This document shows, in pieces, positions 25,460-34,435 of a stretch of 64,000 nucleotides of DNA (position 1 is its first letter; the number at the start of each line of letters is the position of its first letter). The translations under genes were made by a program, and so were the position numbers. The stretch spans positions 124,001-188,000 of the forward strand of contig NZ_CABPRU010000005.1 of NCBI RefSeq assembly GCF_902459705.1, read 5' to 3'. The stretch is from Pandoraea terrigena (GTDB taxonomy: Bacteria > Pseudomonadota > Gammaproteobacteria > Burkholderiales > Burkholderiaceae). The notes under the pieces are model-generated. The model was given only the letters and a program-made list of their open reading frames with translations, did not search any database and was not told the origin of the DNA.

Positions 25460-27031
25460 TTAGTGTGCATCCGGCGGAGGCGCGGAAGTCGAAAACGGAT
25501 TCGAGAAGAGAACGCTCACCACGGCAACGACGAAACACAGGGACAACACGTAGAAGGTGTCCGAGAACGTCAAGGTGAGTGCTTCACGAAGAATCAGGTG
25601 GTGCAACGACGCAAGGCCGGATTGCGCTGCATTAACCGTATCGCCCGCAGTCATCGTCCAGCGTTGAACTTGTTGATTCAAGGCGCCCACGACTTCCGGT
25701 TGACCTGCGGTCACGCTCTCGTTCAGACGAAGATAGTGGAAGTTCAGGCGGTCATTGAGCATCGTTGCGCTGACGGCGATTCCGATCGCACCGCCGAGGT
25801 TACGCATAAGGTTAAACAGACCACTCGCCGATTTGAGACGCGACGCAGGCAGCGACCCCAAAGCCATGGTTACAATCGGAGCGATCGAAAATTGTTGACC
25901 GATACCACGAAGCGCCTGCGGGAGGAGCAATTGCTGCCAGCCCCAATCGTGGTTCAACGGCACGTACAAGTAACAGCCGATCCCGAAGAGAACAAGTCCA
26001 AACGTCATCAAGATGCGAAGGCTGATATACCGGGTGGCCAATGAGTAGGCGACGAGGCCCACAAGCTGGAAGCCGCCAACCGAAAGCAGTGCGATACCGA
26101 TTTGCAAGGAGTTGAAGCCTCGAACTTGCGCCAGGAATAGCGGCGTAAGGAAAACGGATACAAAGATGCCGATGCCGATGATGAATGACAGCAGGCTTCC
26201 GATACCGAAGTTGCGAACAAGAAGCGCACGGATGTCGACAATGGCGTCCTTGGCGGTGAGCGCGTGGACAAGAAACAAGAACCCGCAGATGGCTGATATC
26301 CAGGTACACGTGATAATCAGGTTGTCGCCGAACCAGTTTTTCCGCGGCCCCTCTTCAAGCACATACTGAAGGCAACCGAGGAAACCTGACATCAGGAGAA
26401 TGCCAAGGTAGTCACCGGACTTCAGCAGTTTCAGGTCGGGTTTGTCGATATTGACGTACTTCGGAACCATGACCGCTACGAGAACGCCCGGGATGAGATT
26501 CAGATAGAAGAGCCAGTGCCATGACCACTGGTCCGTAATCCAGCCGCCGATGACTGGGCCAATCGCCGGAGCGAGCGACGCCAATGCCCCAATGGTGGTC
26601 GATGCCACGATGCGTTGCTTACCAGGAAACAGGACGAAGGCAGTCGTGAAGACGGTCGGAATCATCGCGGCGCCCAACGCGCCTTGCAGGCCGCGGAAGA
26701 TAATCATCGAGTCGATGTCCCACGCAATGCCACACAGCATGCTCGTGACAGTGAACCCAACCGCAGATGCAACAAAAAGCCACCGCGTTGAAAATACTTT
26801 CGACAACCAGCCAGACATTGGAATCACCAGGATTTCAGCGATGAGGTAAGCCGTCTGAACCCAGGACAATTGGTCCTGGCTTGCCGACAGACCGCCGCCA
26901 ATGTCTCGCAGGGATGAGGCAACAATCTGGATGTCCAGCGTCGCCATGAAGAATCCCAAACACATCAGAGCGAAAGCAAAAACGCGTTGCTTTAACGGCT
27001 GTAGTGCAGGATCACCGATTTGCGTGGTCAT
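25460..27031 (-). CDS. DHA2-family MFS drug exporter permease (EmrB-like)
   Basis: 523 residues from ATG 27031 (CCGGAG 8 nt upstream). Many hydrophobic segments fit the 14-helix DHA2 topology. Motifs are MATLDIQIVASSLRDIGGGL in helix 1, WVQTAYLIAEILVIPMSGWL, then FRGLQGALGAAMIPT. These exporters use proton exchange to expel hydrophobic compounds. They pair with an HlyD-type adaptor (next gene upstream) and an outer-membrane factor (the gene downstream, here defective). With its own factor broken the system may borrow another TolC-like protein, for example from the RND operon near 59 kb. Confidence 0.9.
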   Translation of the reverse strand: MTTQIGDPALQPLKQRVFAFALMCLGFFMATLDIQIVASSLRDIGGGLSASQDQLSWVQTAYLIAEILVIPMSGWLSKVFSTRWLFVASAVGFTVTSMLCGIAWDIDSMIIFRGLQGALGAAMIPTVFTTAFVLFPGKQRIVASTTIGALASLAPAIGPVIGGWITDQWSWHWLFYLNLIPGVLVAVMVPKYVNIDKPDLKLLKSGDYLGILLMSGFLGCLQYVLEEGPRKNWFGDNLIITCTWISAICGFLFLVHALTAKDAIVDIRALLVRNFGIGSLLSFIIGIGIFVSVFLTPLFLAQVRGFNSLQIGIALLSVGGFQLVGLVAYSLATRYISLRILMTFGLVLFGIGCYLYVPLNHDWGWQQLLLPQALRGIGQQFSIAPIVTMALGSLPASRLKSASGLFNLMRNLGGAIGIAVSATMLNDRLNFHYLRLNESVTAGQPEVVGALNQQVQRWTMTAGDTVNAAQSGLASLHHLILREALTLTFSDTFYVLSLCFVVAVVSVLFSNPFSTSAPPPDAH

Positions 27032-27048
27032 AATGGGCTCCGGACGAC

Positions 27049-28083
27049 TCAACTGCCGCGCTTCTTGTCACCGGCAGCCGTGTGAACCGTCACGACCGAC
27101 GAGAGACCGGGACGCAGCATTGCTGCCATACCCGCCGGGGTGTCCAAATGTATGCGCACGGGCACACGTTGGACAATCTTCGTGAAGTTGCCGGTTGCGT
27201 TCTCCGCGGGAAGCAGGCTGAACGTCGCGCCAGTTGCCGGGGCGAGGCTTTGCACCCGCCCATGAATCACGATGCTCGATGCATCGAGTTGCACATCCGC
27301 GGTGTCCCCGACCTGCATTTTCCTGAGTTGGTCTTCCTTGAAGTTGGCATCAACCCAAAGTCCTTCCGCCGGCACGACAGACAAAATTGAAACGCCAACA
27401 TTGGCAAGCGCTCCGACTCGGGCAGTGCGATTACCGATATAACCGTCGACGGGGGCCCGAATTACGGTGTATTCGACATTGAGCTGTGCGACTTGCTGGG
27501 CGGCGAGCGCTGTATTGACGCGAGCGCTTGCATCGTTGAGTTGTGCCGCCAGGACGTCCAGTTCGCCCGTTGCGGCAACGACCGCAGCATTGCTCTTTTG
27601 AACTGCTGCCTGCGCTTTCGAGAAGTCGGCGTTGGCACGCTCCACAATCTGGTTCGACACAGCATCGTCTTTCACCAGTTCGCGGTAGCGAAGCTGGTCC
27701 GAGTGCGAACGCGTGAGTTCGGCCTTTGACGCCGCCATCTCGGCTACGTGCTGCTTGATAATGGCTTGCTGAAGTACCTGCTTCGCCTTCAGCTCGTCAA
27801 CAGCCGACCGAGCGCTCTGGACTTCCGCGCTCGCTTGCGCAAGCTTCGCATCGTAATCACGTGAGTCAAGGCGCACTAACACCTGGCCGGCTTTTACGTG
27901 TTGGTTGTCGTCAACACGAATCTGGTCAATGAACCCGCTCACCTTAGGGGCCATCACGGTAACGTTGCCCCCCACATACGCATCATCTGTTGTTTGCTGG
28001 AAACGCAGCACGAAGTACCAATAGCCCGTGGCTGCGGCGAGAACGACGATGACCATCAGGACAGCGAGCTTCATCCACGGCAA
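27049..28083 (-). CDS. HlyD-family membrane fusion protein (EmrA-like)
   Basis: About 344 residues. The start is uncertain: TTG 28083 or ATG 28074; the frame remains open to about 28165 without an ATG. One N-terminal membrane helix (KLAVLMVIVVLAAATGYWYF) is followed by the biotinyl-lipoyl half motif (TDDAYVGGNVTVMAPKVSGF), a long alpha-helical hairpin (about 85-215) and the barrel domain (VRIHLDTPAGMAAMLRPGLS). It bridges EmrB-like permease and an outer-membrane channel. It lies 17 bp upstream of the permease gene. Confidence 0.88.
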   Translation of the reverse strand: MPWMKLAVLMVIVVLAAATGYWYFVLRFQQTTDDAYVGGNVTVMAPKVSGFIDQIRVDDNQHVKAGQVLVRLDSRDYDAKLAQASAEVQSARSAVDELKAKQVLQQAIIKQHVAEMAASKAELTRSHSDQLRYRELVKDDAVSNQIVERANADFSKAQAAVQKSNAAVVAATGELDVLAAQLNDASARVNTALAAQQVAQLNVEYTVIRAPVDGYIGNRTARVGALANVGVSILSVVPAEGLWVDANFKEDQLRKMQVGDTADVQLDASSIVIHGRVQSLAPATGATFSLLPAENATGNFTKIVQRVPVRIHLDTPAGMAAMLRPGLSSVVTVHTAAGDKKRGS

Positions 28084-28147
28084 AGGCCGGGCTGTCGCAA
28101 CTGCGACAGGGGGCGCGGCCGAGTTTGATACATGAGTTTCTGGGGAA

Positions 28148-28168
28148 TTAATTAGTACACCTATTTAA
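28148..28168. promoter_or_regulatory. Candidate MarR operator before emrA-like gene
   Basis: TTAATTAG-TACAC-CTATTTAA is a near-palindrome with 7 of 8 arm positions matching. It lies in the gap between the MarR gene and the adaptor gene and fits the AT-rich dyads bound by MarR/EmrR proteins. Confidence 0.5.
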
Positions 28169-28211
28169 ACGATGTGGAATTTCAGGAAATTTATAACCAA
28201 GAGCCCTCGGC

Positions 28212-28646
28212 TTACGCTTGCGACGACAACATTGTGCCGATGCGAAACAACTCTTCTCGCAGTCGAACCGCCGCCAGCGCGCCAAACCTATGCTCAAACT
28301 CCAGTTTTGCCGACTGCCAAAACTGCGCTGCTTCTTCTTGCTTCGTCTTCCCTTTTTCAGTCAGGGCTAGCAGCAGGCGCCTTCCACCGTCTTCCGCAAT
28401 GCTGCTAACGTAGCCGTTTCTAAGCAAAGGCTTCAAGGCGCGGATGACCGTCGTACGTTCCATCACCAACGTCGCGGACAGGCATTGCATGCTCTGCCCC
28501 CGTTTCAATCCAAGCGCCGTCAAAACGATGAATTGCGTTGGGGTGACCCTGGCTGCCGATAAGTGACGTTCATACAGGTGGGACACCTGCCTTGCCGCTT
28601 GCCTGACAGCGAAACAGTCATCGTTCTGGAGAGTTGGGGTGTGCAT
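28212..28646 (-). CDS. MarR family regulator (EmrR-like)
   Basis: 144 residues from ATG 28646; a longer frame from 28718 is possible. The winged HTH is visible: VTPTQFIVLTALGLKRGQSM, LSATLVMERTTVIRALKPLL, then EDGGRRLLLALTEKGKTKQ. The helix ends form the dimer interface. It lies directly upstream of the emrA-emrB-like genes on the same strand, the emrR arrangement, and probably represses them until an effector binds. Confidence 0.85.
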   Translation of the reverse strand: MHTPTLQNDDCFAVRQAARQVSHLYERHLSAARVTPTQFIVLTALGLKRGQSMQCLSATLVMERTTVIRALKPLLRNGYVSSIAEDGGRRLLLALTEKGKTKQEEAAQFWQSAKLEFEHRFGALAAVRLREELFRIGTMLSSQA

Positions 28647-28774
28647 GTGCACAATGTACGGCGCCAGCGGGGCGACATCAACGCGACCCACTGCATTTGA
28701 TTCATACAGTTTTGACAAGAATCGGTCGCCACGTGCGCGGCGCGCATCCGTTGTTCCGAAGCGGGACGAGACAC

Positions 28775-29689
28775 TCAGTCTTTCGCAGAGGCCGCAAACG
28801 GCTCGTAGAAAGCAGCGGCATGCTCGATGAACACGCGCACTTTCGCCGGCATCAAGGACCGGGTGTTGTAGGCGAGACGAATTTCGATGGCACCGTCGAC
28901 GAGGGGAAAGTCCTGCAGGACCGGCAACAATTTCCCTGTATCCAGTTCGAGCTGTACCACTGCCTGTGGGATCACGCCAAGCCCAAAGCCCTCAAGCACC
29001 ATCGTTCGGTTGAACATCGGGCTGTTTGACGACACTTCTCCTTTCAGCGGCACAGTGACTTCTTCAGTGCCGGCTTGAAAGGTCAGTTCCTGTCGTCGGA
29101 TACTGGGCGACATGGTGACAAAGGTATGGCCGGCGAGGTCCGCCGGTTGCCGGGGCAAAGGGTGTTGTTCCAGATAACGAGGTGAGGCAACGAGAATTTG
29201 AGGAATCCGTTCTAGGAGTCGCGTGACGGTCAACTCACTGGACAGCATATGGGGGACGACTATCCCCAGGTCGTAGCCATCGGCGACCAAGTCAACTGGC
29301 CGTTCGGAAAGTGTGACATCCAGAATCACTTTAGGATGTGCGCGCTTGAAGCTGGCAATGAGTGGCACGAGGCGATTGACAGTCGCTGTCGTATGGGCGA
29401 CGAGTCTCAGTATCCCGGTCGCCTCAACCGTGTGATTGACGGCGTCGGCCTCCATTGCGTCAATTTCCTCGAGGACGCGAATCGCACGCTCGTAGAGCCT
29501 TTCGGCGGCCTCGGTCGCTGACATCTGGCGCGTCGTTCTATGGAACAGACGATTCCCCAACTTTCCTTCAAGGCCGGCGATGGCCCGAGACACGACTGGG
29601 GTTGTGACAGTCAGCATATCCGCAGCCTTGGTGAAGCTGCCGGCTTCCATGACGGCTCGGAAGTGTCGCAGGCTTTCAATGTAGTCCAT
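28775..29689 (-). CDS. LysR family transcriptional regulator
   Basis: 304 residues. HTH: SLRHFRAVMEAGSFTKAADM, TTPVVSRAIAGLEGKLGNRL. Effector domain: LRLVAHTTATVNRLVPLIAS, YDLGIVVPHMLSS. It sits upstream of the MarR/efflux operon on the same strand with a 128-bp gap. The target is not evident; the adjacent NmrA-like pseudogene lies on the same strand. Confidence 0.88.
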   Translation of the reverse strand: MDYIESLRHFRAVMEAGSFTKAADMLTVTTPVVSRAIAGLEGKLGNRLFHRTTRQMSATEAAERLYERAIRVLEEIDAMEADAVNHTVEATGILRLVAHTTATVNRLVPLIASFKRAHPKVILDVTLSERPVDLVADGYDLGIVVPHMLSSELTVTRLLERIPQILVASPRYLEQHPLPRQPADLAGHTFVTMSPSIRRQELTFQAGTEEVTVPLKGEVSSNSPMFNRTMVLEGFGLGVIPQAVVQLELDTGKLLPVLQDFPLVDGAIEIRLAYNTRSLMPAKVRVFIEHAAAFYEPFAASAKD

Positions 29690-29788
29690 GGCAGTGAATT
29701 CCAGTTGTTGAAGGCTGCGGTGGACAATCGCGCACCGCCGAACGCGTATCGTTGGAACGTGTGGCTGCGCTCGTAGGTAACTTGCAGC

Positions 29789-30633
29789 CTAGTCGGCGAA
29801 CGCCGCCGCATGTTTTCGGATGAACGTTTCGACGGTCATCGGTGGCTCGCCGGTGATATCGGCGACGACGTTGTTCGTCCCCGCGAAAACACCATTCTGG
29901 TAGTCCAGAGCGACGGATAAAAGATGCTGCGCGAACGTATCGCTGAACTTGCTATCGCTATCGAGACGCTTTTTGAAAAGCTCAAGGTCGATTGGCTCAT
30001 ATCTCACATCGCGGCCTAGCGCGCGTGCCATCTCCGCAGCGATTTCGTGGTGGTTCATTTCGACCGGTCCATATAACGGGTAAATTTTTCCCGCATGGGG
30101 TTCGGGTTCACGGAGAATCGCCGCGATGACCCGCCCCTGATCTTCAGCCGCAATAGGCGCATGACGGCCCTCGCCAAACGGGAGTCGAATCACGCCATCT
30201 TTCTTTATGTTGGCAACTTGTCCTGGATATGTCAGCCATTGCGCAAAGAAGGTTGGGCGGATATGCGTCACCGGAGTCTTGAAGCCGTCAAGCACGCGCT
30301 CCGAAATCCAATGGTCGCGCGCGGCACGGCTTTTTGCAGTTCGCCGCGCGGAGATTTGCGACATGTTCACGATGGCGCTCAGGCCGGCCTCTTCGGCAGC
30401 CTGCGCAAATAGGCGCTGGCCTGTATACCGCCCGCCTCGATGGGAAATACAAAGTATGCAGAGAAGATTCCCTGTAGCGCTCTCGCCACATCGTCGAGGT
30501 CGGCGAGGTTACCGACGATGACATCGACGCCTCGCGACTCGAGCCGCTCGCTTCTTTCGCTCTCTTTGCGCACCAGGGTTCGCACTTTTTCTCCGGCGCG
30601 TAAGAGTGCGTCAGTCGTTAGATGAGGGTGCAC
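29789..30633 (-). pseudogene. NmrA-like NAD(P)-binding gene, N-truncated and frameshifted
   Basis: Two frames encode consecutive parts of one NmrA-family protein. About 30618-30379 gives DALLRAGEKVRTLVRKESER, GVDVIVGNLADLDDVARALQ, FSAYFVFPIE. The next frame (30370-29789) gives NMSQISARRTAKSRAARDHW, TPVTHIRPTFFAQWL, GKIYPLYGPVEMNHHEIAAE. The frame changes near 30375. The Rossmann GxxGxxG start is absent, replaced at about 30611 by the tail of an acetyltransferase gene. The gene is dead. Confidence 0.8.
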
Positions 30634-30720
30634 GCGTCATGACGGTCACATGGAAGTTGCGGGCACGCCGGAAGCCTAGCTGCCGATAAACGCGAATCGC
30701 CGGTTCGTTTGTGGAGAACA
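30611..30720 (-). pseudogene. GNAT acetyltransferase C-terminal remnant
   Basis: Minus strand reads FSTNEPAIRVYRQLGFRRAR and NFHVTVMTRAPSSND then TGA. NEPAIRVYRQLGF is the classical end of the GNAT acetyl-CoA binding region. The upstream part of the gene is gone, replaced by the plus-strand MarR gene, and its tail overlaps the broken start of the NmrA pseudogene. Confidence 0.7.
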
Positions 30721-31158
30721 CATGAAGGAACGGAATCTGTCGGCGCGCTACGCAAGGCTATGCGCCGGCTATCTCAGTTGTACGACGCGACGCTCGCACC
30801 GTGCGGCCTGAGTTCGGCACAAAGGTCCCTCCTCGTGCACATTGAAAGAGCCGGGAGCCCTTCAATGACCGAACTGGCGCATGCCATGGTGCTGGACCGG
30901 TCGGCCCTGGCCCGCAACATCAAGCCGCTCGAGAGAGATGGGTTTCTGGTGCAGCGGCCCGATTGCGATGACGGACGAAGCCGTCGGGTAGAACTCACAA
31001 GCGCCGGTCGAGCAAAGCTCACGGAAGCCAATCGTTTGTGGCGGAAAGCGCAGAGTCAGTTCGAACAAGTGTATGGCGAGGAACGCGCCGCGGCCCTGCG
31101 CGTTGCGCTCTCCGAAATCTATTCCGACGAATTCATCGAAGCATTCGGTCAACCCTGA
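30709..31158 (+). CDS. MarR family regulator with uncertain 5' end
   Basis: 149 residues from TTG 30709. The body is a good MarR protein: GALRKAMRRLSQLYDATLAP, LSSAQRSLLVHIERAGSPSM, MVLDRSALARNIKPLERDGF, DDGRSRRVELTSAGRAKLTE. The first dozen residues are read through the antisense of the GNAT remnant, so the original start has probably been replaced. No good ribosome site is seen. It may still be functional if translation starts within the first 20 codons. Confidence 0.75.
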   Translation: MWRTHEGTESVGALRKAMRRLSQLYDATLAPCGLSSAQRSLLVHIERAGSPSMTELAHAMVLDRSALARNIKPLERDGFLVQRPDCDDGRSRRVELTSAGRAKLTEANRLWRKAQSQFEQVYGEERAAALRVALSEIYSDEFIEAFGQP

Positions 31159-31356
31159 GTTCAAGCGAAATGCTGCAACCCTGGTCCTCGATCAGGGCTA
31201 CATCCATATGGACGCGTGTCGCTCTGTCCGCGTAGCTGAGTCTGTTTTGCGCCAGTGAGTCGAGCAGCTTCAACGCGAACGCCGGGGCGTTCCCCCTCAG
31301 AGCAAAGCCATCACCCCGGAGCTACAGCGTATCCAGGCGGCATCCCGCCGGCGGGA

Positions 31357-32031
31357 TTAGACGTGCCCGTATTTGTCCAGTGCGGCTTGAAGGCTGAGCC
31401 CTGTCTCCAGATCGGAGCGGATAGCTTTCTCTTTCTCCGTCAAACGCTCGGCCTCAACGAGAACTCTCTCTACAACCTTTGCTGGAATGACGATCGCACC
31501 GTCTTCGTCGGCCAGTACAAAATCCCCGGGATTCACCCGGACCAGTTTCGTTGTCGCTCCGCGCAGGAATACCGGAACCTGCGCTGCATTCACTTTCCAT
31601 CGAGCAATTGACTGCACCGGTGTGCGATACCGGGCGTAGACGGGAAAGTCCTGCTTCCCTATCCAGCTTACGTCCCGGATTCCGCCATCCACGAGAGCGC
31701 CTGCGCAACCGCGCTCCTTCATTCCTATCGCTATGAGCTCGCCAAAATAGCAGATGCCTTCGCCATCACCGCTCCATACGCTGATGTCACCCGGCTGCAG
31801 TTGTTGGCACGCCCGCATTTTTTCTGCGTCTCCCCCCAGCTCGTAGGGAGACATCTGCCCGCGGATGGTATAGGCCCAGCCCGCGAGGCGTCCAGCCGTC
31901 GCCGGATAAGGCGAAAACTCCGGGGCAAGTCCTTGATCAAGGTAACCCAGTTCGTCCAGCGCATCGCCCACGTTGGATGTATCGACTTCCAGATAGCGTC
32001 GGCGCACGTCTGCCTTGTCTTCAATATTCAT
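31357..32031 (-). CDS. RraA-family protein, putative 4-hydroxy-2-oxo-acid aldolase
   Basis: 224 residues from ATG 32031, with GGAGAG 4 nt upstream. The family fold is indicated by NVGDALDELGYLDQGLAPEF, GDGEGICYFGELIAIGMKER, GALVDGGIRDV (the metal and substrate loop) and VNPGDFVLADEDGAIVIPA. Members are divalent-metal 4-hydroxy-4-methyl-2-oxoglutarate or 4-carboxy-4-hydroxy-2-oxoadipate aldolases, or the RNase E regulator RraA. The length and the operon with an SDR gene (16 bp upstream) favour an aldolase. It could serve the catabolic region, which lacks the usual hydroxy-oxovalerate aldolase. Confidence 0.8.
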   Translation of the reverse strand: MNIEDKADVRRRYLEVDTSNVGDALDELGYLDQGLAPEFSPYPATAGRLAGWAYTIRGQMSPYELGGDAEKMRACQQLQPGDISVWSGDGEGICYFGELIAIGMKERGCAGALVDGGIRDVSWIGKQDFPVYARYRTPVQSIARWKVNAAQVPVFLRGATTKLVRVNPGDFVLADEDGAIVIPAKVVERVLVEAERLTEKEKAIRSDLETGLSLQAALDKYGHV

Positions 32032-32047
32032 TTTCTCTCCATGGTTA

Positions 32048-32830
32048 TCAGATATTCGGGATGTACCCACCATCGACGCGCACGATCGATCCGGTGATGT
32101 ACGACGCACGCTCGCTTGCCAGGAATGTTGCGACCGCACCGTATTCATCCGGCTTTCCGTATCGTCCCACTGGAATTGTTGAGACGCTGTCGGCAATGAC
32201 CGCTTCCACCGGCCGTCCTTCTCGTTTGGCCCGTGCTTGGTCCAGTTGCCTGATCCGTGCGGTGGCTATGCGACCTGGAACTATGATGTTCGACGTAATG
32301 CCAAATTGACCTAGTTCGGATGCAAGTGTCTTGGACCAGCCTACCAGCGCCGATCGCAGCGTATTCGATATACCAAGATTCGGTATGGGCGCAATCACAC
32401 CGGAAGACGCGCTGGTGATAATGCGTCCCCACCCGCGCTCTTTCATTCCGGGGATGACGGCATCTGCCATCGAAATCAGCGAGAGCACCATGGAGTCAAA
32501 GTGCGAGGCCCAGAGGACTCGGTCGACAGCATGAGCTTTGCTCGGGGGAGGACCACCGGAATTGTTGACGAGAATGTCGACCGTACCGAGCTTTGCGACA
32601 ACGTCGTCAAGCTTGCGAAGGCTATTCCTGTCGGCTAGATCCCACACCAATGTCATGTGTTCGCTCCCGGTTTGCGCGAGGAGTCGATCCGCGTGCTCGA
32701 GAGCCTCCTCGCTGATATCACACACGACAACCTTCACCCCCTCTTCGGCCAAAGCTAGCGCAATTGCGGAGCCCAGCCCTCCACCTGCGCCATGAACGAT
32801 GGCAACGCGTCCTTCAATTCCAAGTTTCAT
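32048..32830 (-). CDS. SDR family protein lacking the YxxxK catalytic motif
   Basis: 260 residues. The cofactor motif is GAGGGLGSAIALA (residues about 14-26), with DILVNNSGGPPP and the catalytic Ser region ITSASSGV. At the position of YxxxK the sequence is SNTLR (in GISNTLRSALVGWSK), so Tyr is Ser and Lys is Arg. This substitution is known in one SDR subfamily, whose activity is unclear. It is cotranscribed with the RraA-family gene. Possible roles are an unusual dehydrogenase or a protein that binds NAD(P) without classical chemistry. Confidence 0.82.
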   Translation of the reverse strand: MKLGIEGRVAIVHGAGGGLGSAIALALAEEGVKVVVCDISEEALEHADRLLAQTGSEHMTLVWDLADRNSLRKLDDVVAKLGTVDILVNNSGGPPPSKAHAVDRVLWASHFDSMVLSLISMADAVIPGMKERGWGRIITSASSGVIAPIPNLGISNTLRSALVGWSKTLASELGQFGITSNIIVPGRIATARIRQLDQARAKREGRPVEAVIADSVSTIPVGRYGKPDEYGAVATFLASERASYITGSIVRVDGGYIPNI

Positions 32831-33515
32831 TTAGTAATCCTAAAATTTCATGTGGACCACTCCGCACTGGATCGCATGGTACGGGCGGCAGTCGAATTCA
32901 ACGACGAGACCAATCATTCTGGATGGCCCAGCACATTTTCCGACTGTCCCGCTGAGACTTTCAGGGATAACGTACATTCACCAACCCGCACAGGAATTTC
33001 GCATCCTTGAATGGAGTCATCCGCGCGACAATTCACGTACTGGCAAGAAGGAAACTACGTTGCCATCAGGCATCCCAACGATGGCCAATGACAGAACTCA
33101 AACGGAGTGTTATACGCGTAGCTATTGCGATGGAACGTCAACGTCTAATGGCAGGTCGTTGACGGACGATCCAATTTTGCGACCGGTTCGCGCGACGTAC
33201 AACACAAAAGAACTGATGTATGCGCCCTCATGCGCTCATGCATGCGGGCGCAGCCACTCGAAGAGCTCCTTCAGGGTGAGGCGCGTCAGGTATTTGACAG
33301 GGATGCTTCGACGTGTAGGCTTCGCGATGGACAAAAGGATCAGACGAACCTCTACCTGCAAACCGGTAGCAGCGACGGGCACGCATGAGTACAAATGATG
33401 CATGCCCGCTGACTTTAGCGATCGCTGCTGAAAAATTGCGCGGTATACTGGCTGAGAAGCTACGCTCATCGATGACAAAGCCCGTCCGTCTCTTCTCTCC
33501 CTGGTAATTTCTGGT
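32831..33515. other. Long region without a confident gene
   Basis: About 685 bp between the SDR gene and the divergent GntR gene. It should hold both promoters. A minus-strand frame (about 33236-33380) reads VRLILLSIAKPTRRSIPVKY and LTLKELFEWLRPHA, which looks like a protein end, but I cannot name it and no start fits. The rest shows no coding pattern. Confidence 0.4.
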
Positions 33516-34232
33516 ATGAATAGCCCTCGACGCGTTGTGCAAAGCGATCGTCTTCGTGATCAAGTCTATCGAATGCTTCGAGAAGATCTGCGCAACGGCA
33601 GCTTCTATACTGGCCAGCGGCTGGTGGAACTCGAACTCGCTGCACACTACGGCGTTTCGCGCACGCCGGTACGTGAGGCGCTCTTCCAGCTTGCACGGGA
33701 AGGGCTCATCACGGATTCAGACCGCGGCTACAGTTTGCCGATAGACACACACGACGATTTCCTCGACCGGCTCGCCGTTCGCCGAGGCCTTGATCCACTT
33801 CTTGCCGCACATGCAGCGCAGCGCGCAACGCCTGCCCAGGTGCGCGAACTGGAACTTCTCCTTGAGAGGATGCGGGCGGCACATGAAGCCGGCGATTTTA
33901 AGGAGTTTTCCAATCACGCCCATCTCTTCCGCCTCACGCTGATCGAGGCGGCACACAATGTGGCACTGGATCGCGTATGCCGGGTGCTGGAGGATCAGTT
34001 CCTGATCATGCGAAACAAGCAATACCATGACGTGAGCAATCGGGCACTGGCCGTACAGTTTGAGGCGAAGCTGTGCCAAGCCATCAAGCAATCCGACCCC
34101 GATAAAGCTGCGCAGGTTGCCCGCGAGTACATGGAGGCCGTGATCCGTATCTTTGGGGAGTCCGTCGAAGACACTTCACGGCCCTGGATCGCTCCTCGGC
34201 AGCGGCATAGTGATGGCACAGTTGTCGGCTGA
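33516..34232 (+). CDS. GntR family regulator (FadR/FCD subfamily)
   Basis: 238 residues. The N-terminal winged HTH has LRDQVYRMLREDLRNGSFYT, LELAAHYGVSRTPVREALFQ and EGLITDSDRGY. The C-terminal FCD domain (about 85-225) contains the helical ligand pocket, with HAHLFRLTLIEAAHN carrying two candidate metal His. FCD regulators often control aromatic-acid and hydroxy-acid catabolism. It lies at the left edge of the catabolic region. The TGYATACAGYACACAA motifs at 37294 and 50390 are of the size this class binds, but the link is inferred. Confidence 0.87.
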   Translation: MNSPRRVVQSDRLRDQVYRMLREDLRNGSFYTGQRLVELELAAHYGVSRTPVREALFQLAREGLITDSDRGYSLPIDTHDDFLDRLAVRRGLDPLLAAHAAQRATPAQVRELELLLERMRAAHEAGDFKEFSNHAHLFRLTLIEAAHNVALDRVCRVLEDQFLIMRNKQYHDVSNRALAVQFEAKLCQAIKQSDPDKAAQVAREYMEAVIRIFGESVEDTSRPWIAPRQRHSDGTVVG

Positions 34233-34325
34233 GACGGATCGCACACATCCGCGTTTGACCGCCGACCGAAAAGGCGCTCGGTTAAGCGAGGGAGGTCAAT
34301 CTGCATCGGTGGGTGCCAAACTGGA

Positions 34326-34346
34326 TGCATGACTGATGCTCATGGA
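34326..34346. promoter_or_regulatory. TGCATGACT dyad 110 bp upstream of the reductase
   Basis: TGCATGACT (34326-34334) and TCATGGA (34340-34346) form an imperfect inverted repeat. A matching element lies exactly 110 bp before the FAD oxidase gene at 41650, and a tighter palindrome lies before the Rieske operon (50282). Confidence 0.45.
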
Positions 34347-34435
34347 CATGCGCTCCAAAAATGATTTGAAGGGGCCGACAGTTACCCGGTACGCTGCTAT
34401 CAATCTGAATTTGATACGGTAGAGGATACGGAATA

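Noticed and set aside
33236-33478. Minus-strand frame ending LKELFEWLRPHA
   Set aside because: Could be the end of a real protein, but no start, ribosome site or recognised family; noted under the gene-free region.
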